Positions 56,632 through 64,000 of a stretch of DNA of 64,000 bases are shown here, piece after piece. The position numbers were made by a program, and so were the translations under genes. The first letter of the stretch is position 1. The number at the start of each line of letters is the position of its first letter. Below the pieces are notes generated by a model. It was given only the letters and a program-made list of their open reading frames with translations, had not been told where the DNA came from and did no database searches. The stretch is from Solemya velum gill symbiont (GTDB lineage Bacteria > Pseudomonadota > Gammaproteobacteria > Chromatiales > Chromatiaceae), in assembly GCF_000787395.1 (NCBI RefSeq), contig NZ_JRAA01000001.1, forward strand, positions 1,136,470-1,200,469, read 5' to 3'.

Positions 56632-57606
56632 ATGGATCGATTCGACAGAATCTACGATCTGCACAAGATTCTCAGCGCCTCGCGCTATCCGGTTTCACGT
56701 AAACGCCTCGAAGATGAGCTTGAGTGTTCGCGTGCGACTGTAAAACGCATCATCGAGTCGATGCGTCTCTATCTCAATGCTCCGATTGCCTATGACCGCA
56801 AGCTCAATGGTTACTATTATGAAACCGGCAATGAGTCGGGCGAAGTCATGTACGAACTGCCCGGTATCTGGTTCAACGCCTCCGAACTGCAGGCGCTGTT
56901 GACAGTGCAACAGTTGCTGCAGGATGTGCAGCCCGGTCTGTTTGAGCGTCAGCTGGCACCGCTCAGAGAGAGAATTGACGATTTGTTGCAGCTGCAACAG
57001 GGAGAGTCAGGCGATCTCAGCGGCCGTATCCGTATCCTGCACCTCGCCTCGCGTCCCGGAAGTGAGTGGTTTCAGCTGATTGCCGGTGCCACCGCGCAAC
57101 GCAGGCAACTCGAAATCGACTACTATGCCCGTTCCAGTGATACCTCCTCACGCAGACGTATCTCACCGCAGCGCCTGGTTCACTATCGTGATAACTGGTA
57201 CCTGGATGCCTGGTGCCATACGCGAGATGCACTGCGTACCTTTTCGCTCGATGCGATCGAGTCTGCGCGTCAGCTGGAGACTGCAGCCGATGATGTTGGG
57301 GAGAAGGAGCTCAAAACACATTTTACCTCTGCCTATGGCATTTTTTCCGGCGAGGCGACAGATGAGGCGGTGTTGCACTTTTCGGCCGAGAGCGCGCGGT
57401 GGGTCGCAAATGAGGCGTGGCATGCACAGCAGCAGGGTGAATGGCTCGATAGCGGAAAATACCAGATGCGCATTCCCTATGCCAATCCCACCGAACTGGT
57501 CATGGATATTCTGCGCTACGGCAGCAATGTCGAGGTGATAGCGCCTGAAAGCTTGCGGCAGCTGGTCTCCCGGCGGCTGCATGATGCGCTTGCGCAATAT
57601 CAGTAA
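56632..57606 (+). CDS. WYL-domain transcriptional regulator (YafY family)
   Basis: The 324-residue protein starts with a winged HTH (MDRFDRIYDLHKILSASRYP, with the recognition region LECSRATVKRIIESM). It continues with a WYL domain: ISPQRLVHYRDNWYLDAWCH, where the WYL triad reads WYL, and a C-terminal WCX-like extension. WYL regulators bind ligands or nucleic acid and control diverse targets, sometimes DNA-repair or defence genes. It starts 16 bases after rsfS. No defence gene is adjacent, so its target is unknown; the secreted protein downstream is a candidate. Confidence 0.88.
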   Translation: MDRFDRIYDLHKILSASRYPVSRKRLEDELECSRATVKRIIESMRLYLNAPIAYDRKLNGYYYETGNESGEVMYELPGIWFNASELQALLTVQQLLQDVQPGLFERQLAPLRERIDDLLQLQQGESGDLSGRIRILHLASRPGSEWFQLIAGATAQRRQLEIDYYARSSDTSSRRRISPQRLVHYRDNWYLDAWCHTRDALRTFSLDAIESARQLETAADDVGEKELKTHFTSAYGIFSGEATDEAVLHFSAESARWVANEAWHAQQQGEWLDSGKYQMRIPYANPTELVMDILRYGSNVEVIAPESLRQLVSRRLHDALAQYQ

Positions 57607-57668
57607 CAGAAGTTTTGGCAGGGCATATAATTATTTGTAGGAAAGTAGATACTTTACGGAGGGTCGTA

Positions 57669-58334
57669 ATGAAAATGGCAGCAATACGAATTTCAGCTCT
57701 TTTGTTTCTGTTAATGCCGTTCACTCCCGCAATTGCCGAATTCTGGGCGCCGGTACGCCAGCAGTTCTACCATGACACCACCTACCTCACCGGAGGAATC
57801 GGTGCGTCTGAACAGGAATATCTCGAATCGAAAGAGGTACGCCAGCAATACAACCTGGAAATTCTCACAGCTTCAAAAAAAGGAAGCTTCATATCCATGG
57901 CCAGGGCCAGGGTGGCCACAGCCGGCGGGACAGTTGTACTTGATGTGGTGATGGATGGCCCGGTCCTTCTGGCCCGTCTGCCACAGGTAAAGTACAGGGT
58001 TGACGTGATTGTTAATGGCGTCGGCCAGGTACGTGATGTGAGTCTGACCGATAAGGGTTTACAGCGTGTCGTGACTCACTGGGATGTCGTGGCAGAGCGG
58101 CTGGATAAACCGGAAGTCAGTCCATCCTGGGTACGCCCCGTGGTACCAAAAACAATTGATGGTATCGAGGTGGAAACGGTTCCCGGCGCTGAAGGAGAAT
58201 CTGCTGATAACGGCCTTTGGTACAGGGAAAGTCATAACGAGCGCGATCAACGGCTGGAGGATATCCGCAGGATGCGTGAGGAAGCGGCCCGTCTTGAGAG
58301 GGAGGCCAGGGAGCTTGAGCGGGGCCTCAGGTAA
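57669..58334 (+). CDS. Secreted protein of unknown function with coiled-coil tail
   Basis: I do not recognise the family. The ATG has GGAGGG about six bases upstream. The 221-residue protein has a signal peptide (MKMAAIRISALLFLLMPFTP, cleaved after AIA). A mostly beta domain follows (ARVATAGGTVVLDVVMDGPV, then LPQVKYRVDVIVNGVGQVRDV), resembling small carboxypeptidase-regulatory-like folds. The tail is highly charged and helical (MREEAARLEREARELERGLR). It should be periplasmic. It follows the WYL regulator by 62 bases and is ended by a terminator. Confidence 0.75.
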   Translation: MKMAAIRISALLFLLMPFTPAIAEFWAPVRQQFYHDTTYLTGGIGASEQEYLESKEVRQQYNLEILTASKKGSFISMARARVATAGGTVVLDVVMDGPVLLARLPQVKYRVDVIVNGVGQVRDVSLTDKGLQRVVTHWDVVAERLDKPEVSPSWVRPVVPKTIDGIEVETVPGAEGESADNGLWYRESHNERDQRLEDIRRMREEAARLEREARELERGLR

Positions 58335-58361
58335 GTGCTTGATTGACAGGTGTCAGACGTA

Positions 58362-58392
58362 AAAAAGCCCGGAAATCGATTTCCGGGCTTTC
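58362..58392. terminator. Bidirectional terminator
   Basis: AAAGCCCGGAAAT / ATTTCCGGGCTTT is a near-perfect stem. The plus strand continues CAGTTTTTC and the minus strand with six T residues, serving both the secreted protein gene and the small minus-strand gene. Confidence 0.85.
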
Positions 58393-58421
58393 AGTTTTTC
58401 AGGGGATTATTCTGAGCGTTA

Positions 58422-58541
58422 CTAGAACTGCATCATGATTACGAGAGCAGAGCCCATCAGCGCTACTTCGATCGCAACGGCTTTCCAGTCAATTGCCGGA
58501 ACGCGATGCTCGAGTTCAGATTTTGCCGACATATAGTCCAT
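58422..58541 (-). CDS. Small membrane protein of 39 residues
   Basis: The frame begins MDYMSAKSELEHRVPAIDWK and continues into a hydrophobic helix (AVAIEVALMGSALVIMMQF). GGAGA lies eight bases before the ATG and a strong terminator stands 30 bases after the stop, so it looks like a complete expressed unit despite its size. The single hydrophobic segment suggests an inner-membrane peptide. It is divergent from a small ribbon-helix-helix gene. Function unknown. Confidence 0.65.
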   Translation of the reverse strand: MDYMSAKSELEHRVPAIDWKAVAIEVALMGSALVIMMQF

Positions 58542-58643
58542 TTTCTATCTCCGGTATCAGAGAAACCCACATGGATTACTCTCGCCGATTGGCTTGTGTT
58601 AAAATGAAGTATACACGAATTACTTTCAACGTCAACACTTTGT

Positions 58644-58805
58644 ATGCACATGTCCAAGACTAAGGTATTGAATTTACGAATCGACCCCGATTTGAAGAAA
58701 CGGGCGAAGGCTATTGCACAGGATGATGGGCGCACTCTTTCCAACTGGGTGACGCACCTGATCGAACGCGAAGTCAAAAAAGCCGAAAAGGAAAATGAGA
58801 AATAA
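58644..58805 (+). CDS. Small ribbon-helix-helix protein
   Basis: The 53-residue protein contains the RHH pattern: the strand KVLNLRIDPDLKKRAKAIA followed by DDGRTLSNWVTHLIER, then a Lys/Glu-rich tail. Arc/MetJ-type RHH proteins bind DNA as dimers and often act as antitoxins or autorepressors. No toxin-like gene is beside it, so an orphan regulator is likelier. An in-frame ATG at 58650 is an alternative start. The 102-base gap to the divergent small membrane gene holds TATACA near 58609 as a possible -10. Confidence 0.7.
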   Translation: MHMSKTKVLNLRIDPDLKKRAKAIAQDDGRTLSNWVTHLIEREVKKAEKENEK

Positions 58806-58900
58806 TCCACCTTTCCCGGCAAGCTAGCCGAAAAGATTTTCCCCGGGCTCATACATTGAGCCACCTCCTGACCGATACTCACTGCAAACGGGAGGAAATC

Positions 58901-59269
58901 ATGCAAATCAGACATTTTGAATTAATCAGAAAACAGCTGTTTCATTCGGGAACCAGGATGAAGTCACGCCTGCAATCGAGTCTGCAGATTTCGTCCGTCG
59001 CCGGTTTTTATCACCACAGGGCAATTGGGGTGTGGAGCTTCCTGCGTGAGGGTGAAGAGCTGAAACTGGTGCGTGAACCGCAAAACCCTTTTGATCCTGC
59101 GGCTGTTGCCATCTATTTCAGGAATGACAAACTCGGTTATGTACCGAGAGGTGAGAATGGCAGGCTTGCCGGTATGCTGGATCGAGGAGAGCGTCTCAGT
59201 GCAAGAATCAGGCGTCTGCGCAACAGCGAGGTGTCAAGGCGGCGGATTCAGTTCGAGGTGCTGTCATAG
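58901..59269 (+). CDS. Stand-alone HIRAN-domain protein
   Basis: The ATG has an ideal GGGAGGAAATC site. Of 122 residues the central 80 form a HIRAN domain: SSVAGFYHHRAIGVWSFLRE, then LVREPQNPFDPAAVAIYF, LGYVPRGENGRLAGMLDRGE and a C-terminal strand. In eukaryotes HIRAN domains (HLTF, Rad5) bind 3' ends of single-stranded DNA; bacterial stand-alone versions are poorly characterised. The gene end overlaps the greB end by 22 bases on the opposite strand. Confidence 0.82.
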   Translation: MQIRHFELIRKQLFHSGTRMKSRLQSSLQISSVAGFYHHRAIGVWSFLREGEELKLVREPQNPFDPAAVAIYFRNDKLGYVPRGENGRLAGMLDRGERLSARIRRLRNSEVSRRRIQFEVLS

Positions 59270-59754
59270 CGCACATCCGTGACCAGGTAGAGCTGATTGC
59301 CAGCCGGTGTCTGCACCGTCACCTCGTCATCAATGCTGTGCTTGAAGAGCGCTTTGGCCATGGGAGAGTCCATGCTGATATAGCCGGGTTCCACATCAAA
59401 TTCGTCCGGGCCGACGATACGATAATTTGATTCATTGCCATCGCTGTCTTCGAGTGTGACCCATGCGCTGAAAAAGATCGCCTCGGGGTCATCGGGAACC
59501 AGGTCAATGACCTTCAGGTCGGGCATGCGTTTTTGCAGGTAGCGAATGCGGCGATCGATTTCTCTCAACTCTTTCTTTCGGTAAATATACTCTGCATTCT
59601 CCGAGCGGTCGCCTTCAGCGGCTGCAGCTGTAAGCGCGGCAGTGACCTCGCGGCGCCGCTTCCAGATCGCCTTCTCCTCCTGTTGCAGACGCAGGTAGCC
59701 CTCGCGCGTGATATAGGGGGATTTTTTCGCAGCAGGTGCGCGGTAACGGCCCAT
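59248..59754 (-). CDS. greB: Transcription elongation factor GreB
   Basis: Stimulates RNA cleavage by backtracked RNA polymerase through its secondary channel. From MGRYRAPAAKKSPYITREG the protein has 168 residues. The coiled-coil tip carries the acidic pair in GDRSENAEYIYRKKELREID. The globular domain has YRIVGPDEFDVEPGYISMDS, where PMAKALFKHSIDDEV follows. The longer frame to 59916 covers the rubredoxin gene and is not used. It begins ten bases after the rubredoxin stop codon. Confidence 0.94.
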   Translation of the reverse strand: MGRYRAPAAKKSPYITREGYLRLQQEEKAIWKRRREVTAALTAAAAEGDRSENAEYIYRKKELREIDRRIRYLQKRMPDLKVIDLVPDDPEAIFFSAWVTLEDSDGNESNYRIVGPDEFDVEPGYISMDSPMAKALFKHSIDDEVTVQTPAGNQLYLVTDVRYDSTSN

Positions 59755-59764
59755 CAGTAATGCA

Positions 59765-59932
59765 TCAACCGATTTCAACCATGGAGAATTCAGCCTTGGA
59801 CTCACCGCAGTCCGGGCATTGCCAGCTTTCCGGGACAGCATCCCAGGAAGTACCTGGCGGAATACCCTCTTCAGGCAGGCCGAGGGCCTCGTCGTAGACG
59901 AAACCACAGATCTCACATTCCCATTTTTTCAT
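59765..59932 (-). CDS. Rubredoxin
   Basis: A 55-residue one-iron electron carrier, absent from longer-ORF lists because of its size. The sequence starts [20 protein letters not shown] and includes the second cysteine pair in [13 protein letters not shown]. The four iron ligands are two CxxC knuckles (CEIC and CPDC), with [13 protein letters not shown] between them, all typical. GGGTAA lies upstream. It precedes greB on the same strand; rubredoxins often serve oxygen- or superoxide-detoxifying enzymes, none of which is nearby. Confidence 0.93.
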   Translation of the reverse strand: MKKWECEICGFVYDEALGLPEEGIPPGTSWDAVPESWQCPDCGESKAEFSMVEIG

Positions 59933-59967
59933 TGTTTTACCCGTTCAGTTGCTCTGTTAATGAGATG

Positions 59968-59995
59968 AGCCTAGCAAATTGCGATCTGTGTTCAA
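59968..59995 (-). promoter_or_regulatory. Predicted promoter of the rubredoxin-greB unit
   Basis: On the minus strand TTGAAC (59990-59995) is followed after 16 bases by TAGGCT (59968-59973). The predicted leader is about 29 bases. The match is moderate. Confidence 0.35.
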
Positions 59996-60027
59996 GCACA
60001 CGAAACGCATGACAATTGCCGTGAGAG

Positions 60028-61926
60028 TCATGCTGATTGACTTGCTGTTTCTGCCTCGAGTTCCTCAAGTTTCTCCATCCAGCTCTCCTCGGCAGTAGCA
60101 ATCTGCTGCTCGATGCTACTGTTGTCGGCAATCAGCTGCTTGAGACGCTCTTTATTCTCTTCGTCGTAGATTCCCGGTTCTGCCATCTGCTCTTCAATTG
60201 CTGATTTCTGTCGGTTGAGATCATCAAGCTGCTTCTCAAGCTGGCTGATCAGTTTTTTCAGCGGGGCCAGTCTCTTTCTCTGCTCAGCCTCTTTGCGTTT
60301 TTTATCTTTGCGATCTTGTGCCTGTGACGCGTTGCTCCTGTTTGACTCTGGAGCAGACTGCTCCTGTAACCTCGCTGCAATCCATGCAGGGTAATGATCC
60401 AGGTCATCGTCAAATGGTGCTACCGAACCGGCATCAACAAGCAGCAGCTGGTCACAGGTGGCGCGCATCAGAAAGCGGTCATGCGAGACGATCAGCATGG
60501 CTCCCTTGAACTCCTGCAATGCCTGCGCGAGTGCATGGCGCATCTCGATATCGAGATGGTTGGTCGGCTCATCGAGTAACAGCAGGTTAGGTTTCTGATA
60601 GACGATCAGGGCGAGCGCGAGGCGTGCTTTCTCACCGCCGGAAAAGGGTGCAACCTTCTCGTACACACGATCACCGTTGAAACCGAATCCACCAAGAAAA
60701 TCGCGCGCGCGTTGGTCACTGATGGCAGCGTCGAGCTGGCGCAGATGGTCAAAAGGGGAGTGTTGCGGATGCAGTTGCTCGAGTTGGTGCTGGGCAAAGT
60801 AACCAATCTTGCAATCTTGCGCGAGCGTGCGCTTGCCTCTGGTCTGGGCGAGCGTACCGGCGATCAGCTTGATCAGGGTTGATTTGCCCGCACCGTTTGG
60901 GCCCAACAGGCCGATATGTTGCTGTTGCTGGATTTCCAGGTTGATCGTGGTGAGGATCTCCTTGTCACCATAACCTGCAGAGCACTGCTCGAGCCGGAGC
61001 AACGGATTCGGCTGTTTTTCGGGTTCGGCAAAACTGAAGTGGAATGGCGAGTCAACGTGGGCAGAGCTGATGAGAGTCATACGCTCAAGCGCCTTGAGAC
61101 GTGACTGGGCCTGTTTCGCCTTGGTCGCCTTGGCGCGAAAACGTTCGACAAACTGGCGCATGTGCTTGATCTCGGCCTGCTGCTTTTCGTGTGCAGCCTG
61201 CTGCTGTGCAAGGCGTTCGCTACGTGTGACTTCGAAGGTGGAGTAATTGCCCTTGTAGAGCACCACACCCTGCTGTTCGATATGCAGCACGTGAGTAGCA
61301 ACCTGGTCGAGAAAGTCCCTGTCGTGCGAGATCAGAAGCAGGGTGCCCTGGTAGTCGCGCAGGTATTGCTCCAGCCAGATCACCGCATCGAGATCAAGAT
61401 GGTTGGTGGGCTCGTCGAGCAGCAGCAGGTCGGAACGGCACATCAGGGCCTGAGCAAGGTTGAGGCGCATGCGCCAGCCGCCGGAGAAGCTGTTAACGGG
61501 CTGCATGACCTGTTCCGGTGAAAACCCCAGGCCGTTGAGAAGTTGCGCTGCACGTGACTCGGCGCAGTAGCCGTCGATGACTTCATAACGCGCCAGCAGT
61601 TCAGCGTGGCGGTGGCCATCCTTCTCCTGCTCAATGGCGTTTTGCAGTTCACGCAGTTCGGTATCGCCATCGAGGGTGAAGTCGAGGGCACTGCGGTCAG
61701 AGTCGGGTGTCTGTTGTGCGACGTGTGCAATCACCCAGCTGTCAGGCAGTTGCAGTGTTCCATTGTCTGTCTCGAGCTCTCTGAGCAGCATGCTGAAGAG
61801 GCTCGACTTGCCGGTACCATTACGTCCCGTGAGGGCAACTTTTTGCCCGGGGTGAATACGGAAGCTCGCACCTTCGAACAACAGTCGTGTGCCGCGTCGC
61901 AGGGCGACATCATCAAAACTGATCAT
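60028..61926 (-). CDS. yheS: ABC-F family ATPase YheS
   Basis: A soluble protein with two ABC ATPase cassettes and no membrane domain; ABC-F proteins act on the ribosome. The first cassette has GRNGTGKSS, FSGGWRMRLNLAQAL and LLLLDEPTNHLDLDAVIWLE. The linker (P-site tRNA interaction motif) holds FRAKATKAKQAQSRLKALER. The second cassette has GPNGAGKSTLIK, FSGGEKARLALAL and LLLLDEPTNHLDIEMRHAL. The C-terminal 100 residues are a charged coiled coil. The 632-residue length and wording match E. coli YheS closely. It is four bases downstream of metA. Confidence 0.95.
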   Translation of the reverse strand: MISFDDVALRRGTRLLFEGASFRIHPGQKVALTGRNGTGKSSLFSMLLRELETDNGTLQLPDSWVIAHVAQQTPDSDRSALDFTLDGDTELRELQNAIEQEKDGHRHAELLARYEVIDGYCAESRAAQLLNGLGFSPEQVMQPVNSFSGGWRMRLNLAQALMCRSDLLLLDEPTNHLDLDAVIWLEQYLRDYQGTLLLISHDRDFLDQVATHVLHIEQQGVVLYKGNYSTFEVTRSERLAQQQAAHEKQQAEIKHMRQFVERFRAKATKAKQAQSRLKALERMTLISSAHVDSPFHFSFAEPEKQPNPLLRLEQCSAGYGDKEILTTINLEIQQQQHIGLLGPNGAGKSTLIKLIAGTLAQTRGKRTLAQDCKIGYFAQHQLEQLHPQHSPFDHLRQLDAAISDQRARDFLGGFGFNGDRVYEKVAPFSGGEKARLALALIVYQKPNLLLLDEPTNHLDIEMRHALAQALQEFKGAMLIVSHDRFLMRATCDQLLLVDAGSVAPFDDDLDHYPAWIAARLQEQSAPESNRSNASQAQDRKDKKRKEAEQRKRLAPLKKLISQLEKQLDDLNRQKSAIEEQMAEPGIYDEENKERLKQLIADNSSIEQQIATAEESWMEKLEELEAETASQSA

Positions 61927-61930
61927 TGAA

Positions 61931-63001
61931 TTACGATTTCAGTCCGAGCGGGTCCTGCGGGTCGATGCCATCCATAAACGGCAGTTCACGACGGCTGTTG
62001 GTAATCTGGTAGACGTGACCAAGCCAGTTACTGACAACAGCTTTTGCAGTATCACGCCATGTATTGTCGATCAGGGTCATGAGCAACTTCTCCGGGAATT
62101 CCGGTGGTTCGATGCCAGTCTCTCGGCTGGCAATCAATTCACTTCGATATTCACCAAGTATCGCTTTTGCCTGGGGTGTTAAATAGTTGTCAGGAAAAGG
62201 CGGATGGCCGTCTCGTTGATCATCGAACCAGAGGAGAACCTCACGCTTGTACTCTTTCAATAGGCTGTTGGAGTCATACTCAGGATGGCCCTGGAAAAAT
62301 ACAGTGCGGAACAGATCAGGACTCACGGCAAGGTGCACGCCGGCCTCTTCACCCTCGGCAAGAACGACAACACCTTTCTCTTCGAGTTGTTGACGTGTTA
62401 CCTGGTTGAAGCGTGAATGGGGCACATCAAAGCGGGTGTTGATGTTTTCAACCAGTGGATGCTCAGGCATGCTGACCTTGTGGTCAAAAATACCCCAGCG
62501 CTTGAATCCCATCGGGTTGCGCTTGATGCCATAGTGATGTTCCAGTAGAGCATGTGTTGCCAGGCATGAACAGAGTACCGAGGTGACATTTTCATGCGCC
62601 CAGGCCATAACGTCGGCAAGCGGTTCCCAAAATGGCTCAGAGGAGAGATTCGGGTGGGTCACATTCGCGCCGGTGATGATTAATGCGTCAAGTCCGTCAC
62701 GCTTGATGTCATCGAATGTTTCGTAATAGTTATCGATATATTCGCGTGCCTGTTCACTGCGAGGCAGTTCATCAAGTGTGAAGACATGCATATGAAACTG
62801 GGCAATCAGGTTGGCGCTGCCGACTAGACGGAAGAATTGACGTTCTGTCGCTGACAGCGCGGCATCCGGCATCATGTTAAGCAGGCCAATGTGAAGTTCG
62901 CGGATATCCTGGTGGCTGGCGCGCTCTTCCTCCAGCACGTCATGCCCCTCATGTTTCATGCGTTCGAAAGTCGGCAGTTTGCTGTGTGCTACCAGTGGCA
63001 T
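61931..63001 (-). CDS. metA: Homoserine O-acyltransferase, MetA family
   Basis: Activates homoserine by acylation for methionine synthesis. The 356-residue protein shows LHIGLLNMMPDAALSATERQ, the catalytic Cys146 in VLCSCLATHALLEHHYGI, and the catalytic His and Glu in FFQGHPEYDSNSLLKEY. At the position that decides acyl donor choice (Gly111 succinyl, Glu111 acetyl in characterised MetA), this protein has Thr115 (IITGANVT), so the donor is uncertain. Its N-terminus and length (E. coli 309) differ, placing it in a divergent subgroup. It lies three bases after a P-loop gene and is probably in one operon with it and yheS. Confidence 0.88.
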   Translation of the reverse strand: MPLVAHSKLPTFERMKHEGHDVLEEERASHQDIRELHIGLLNMMPDAALSATERQFFRLVGSANLIAQFHMHVFTLDELPRSEQAREYIDNYYETFDDIKRDGLDALIITGANVTHPNLSSEPFWEPLADVMAWAHENVTSVLCSCLATHALLEHHYGIKRNPMGFKRWGIFDHKVSMPEHPLVENINTRFDVPHSRFNQVTRQQLEEKGVVVLAEGEEAGVHLAVSPDLFRTVFFQGHPEYDSNSLLKEYKREVLLWFDDQRDGHPPFPDNYLTPQAKAILGEYRSELIASRETGIEPPEFPEKLLMTLIDNTWRDTAKAVVSNWLGHVYQITNSRRELPFMDGIDPQDPLGLKS

Positions 63002-63004
63002 GGG

Positions 63005-63859
63005 TTAATCCTTTCCAGAGCGTTCAATTGCAGTTGAGACCAGATCCATGAAGTCATTTTCGTTGCGTACCGCGGCAACTTCTTCACTTGAGACAGTATA
63101 GCCGTACTGCTCTGCAATCGCCTCGTAGCGGGGTACACGTGAGCGGAACAGGCGCGGAAACACCCAGCGGGTGAAATCATCGGGATCCATCTGTGCAGCA
63201 TATTCCAGGTTGTTCTCTTCAAGATAGACTGTCAGTTGCTTATCGAGGAACTCGGGTCGATAGTAGAGAGGCTTGGGGGCAGACTGGGCACGTGCTATCA
63301 GTTTCTGCTCCTCCTCGTCATTGGTCACCTTGATATAGAGAATGAGGCTGTTATCAGCCAACAAATCGATGACTGACGGTTCTTCAAGCTCACACAGGCT
63401 ACCGCCAACATCATTGATCAGGTGTGGGTAGTCGTAGATCTCACGCGCCTTGTGAATGAACGCTGGCAGATCATTCATGGCAGCAATCTCACCCTCCCTG
63501 TAACAGGCCTGGCGACTCTGGAACTCATCCAGTGGTACACCACCTAATTCAGGATTGCCGAGTTTGCCAACATAAGCGAGTACAGGACCAAGGTTGTCGA
63601 TCTTGATGTTGTTATGGATATCGATCCAGTCGTTACGCAGAAGGTTGCGCAGAAAAGGTATCTGCATCGCCTCTTCCTTGATCAGGTCGAGAATTGCCTC
63701 GTCAAGATAGCGTGTGCCGATGCGGTAATCACCAGAATAGTGAAACCAGTCGTGCTCCCTCATCAGGGTCGAGAGATAGGTTTTGCCGACACCCGACATG
63801 CCCAGCAGGGTGATGCATCTGTTTTTCCAGCCGCGAAAGGCTTCTGGCGACATGCGCAA
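63005..63859 (-). CDS. P-loop NTPase of unknown function upstream of metA
   Basis: The 284-residue protein has a Walker A loop GMSGVGKT at residues 20-27, followed by STLMREHDWFHYSGDYRIGT, a layout like small-molecule kinases such as shikimate kinase. A later segment, INDVGGSLCELEEPSVIDLL, may include the Walker B acid, and ILYIKVTNDEEE follows. It has no membrane segment or known second domain. It is three bases upstream of metA, so a link to methionine or sulfur metabolism is possible. The TTG start has GGAG eight bases upstream; ATG at 63853 is the alternative. Family function not known to me. Confidence 0.75.
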   Translation of the reverse strand: MRMSPEAFRGWKNRCITLLGMSGVGKTYLSTLMREHDWFHYSGDYRIGTRYLDEAILDLIKEEAMQIPFLRNLLRNDWIDIHNNIKIDNLGPVLAYVGKLGNPELGGVPLDEFQSRQACYREGEIAAMNDLPAFIHKAREIYDYPHLINDVGGSLCELEEPSVIDLLADNSLILYIKVTNDEEEQKLIARAQSAPKPLYYRPEFLDKQLTVYLEENNLEYAAQMDPDDFTRWVFPRLFRSRVPRYEAIAEQYGYTVSSEEVAAVRNENDFMDLVSTAIERSGKD

Positions 63860-63951
63860 TGGAGTGACTCCGGATTCAATAATCCGTCTATTCTAGTCTT
63901 TTTAACTCGATTGCTCCACATTGCTTGGAGTGGTTGTCGCGTTATTAGCAA

Positions 63952-63988
63952 TAAAAAACGGGGTCAGGAAACGCGATTCCTGACCCCG
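63952..63988 (-). terminator. Terminator of a minus-strand gene beyond the window
   Basis: CGGGGTCAGGAA / TTCCTGACCCCG with a six-base loop is followed on the minus strand by six T residues. No gene end in the window matches it on that strand, so it belongs to a gene to the right of 64000. Confidence 0.8.
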
Positions 63989-64000
63989 CATCTGAGCTCT

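Overview
This 64 kb window is a core-genome stretch of a gammaproteobacterium. I recognise the class from gene content and gene order: rplM-rpsI, trxA-rho, pilMNOPQ-aroK-aroB-gltBD, gpsA-secB-rhodanese, gpmI-envC-ctpA, leuS-lptE-holA-proA-nadD-rsfS and yheS-metA. Base composition is moderate, codon use looks even, and there is no prophage, integrase, complete insertion sequence or CRISPR array. A PPi-type phosphofructokinase beside a pyrophosphatase, and a persulfide-sensor-like ArsR protein beside a rhodanese, fit a Chromatiales-like sulfur-oxidising lineage. That lineage assignment is inference only.

Layout. 0-3.3 kb: tRNA-Gln, rpsI, rplM and a TPR/O-GlcNAc-transferase-like protein. 3.4-13.4 kb: penicillin-binding protein 1A, citrate synthase, malic enzyme, rpmE, a zinc-ribbon/DUF3426 protein with a Pro-Glu repeat, a frameshifted ilvE, and two paralogous Met-rich coiled-coil membrane proteins. 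13.6-18.9 kb: trxA, rho, murU, speA and speE. 19-21.5 kb: torF-like porin, glnK and amtB behind a consensus sigma-54 promoter. 21.7-34.5 kb: the type IV pilus alignment/secretin operon running into aroK, aroB, gltB and gltD, with a MITE-like element between aroK and aroB. 34.6-42.8 kb: gpsA, secB, rhodanese, ArsR, then gpmI, envC, ctpA, a DJ-1 protein, apaG and a phosphodiesterase. 43-46.4 kb: pyrophosphatase, PPi-PFK and an adenylate-kinase-like protein fused to a histone-H1-like tail. 46.5-49.9 kb: a four-gene minus-strand cluster (OlsB-like, OlsA/PlsC-like, PlcP-like, glycosyltransferase) behind a Pho-box-like site. 50-57.6 kb: leuS to rsfS and a WYL regulator. 57.7-64 kb: small unknown proteins, HIRAN protein, greB, rubredoxin, yheS, metA and a P-loop protein.

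The most interesting parts are: (1) the olsB-olsA-plcP-agt cluster, which reads as a compact phosphate-starvation lipid-remodelling operon; (2) the adenylate-kinase/histone-tail fusion, whose AMP site is altered; (3) the paired Met-rich membrane coiled-coil proteins of unknown function; (4) the ArsR/rhodanese pair with sulfide-sensor cysteine spacing; (5) the MITE that supplies the ribosome binding site of aroB. All calls are by eye from sequence; nothing was searched or aligned by program.
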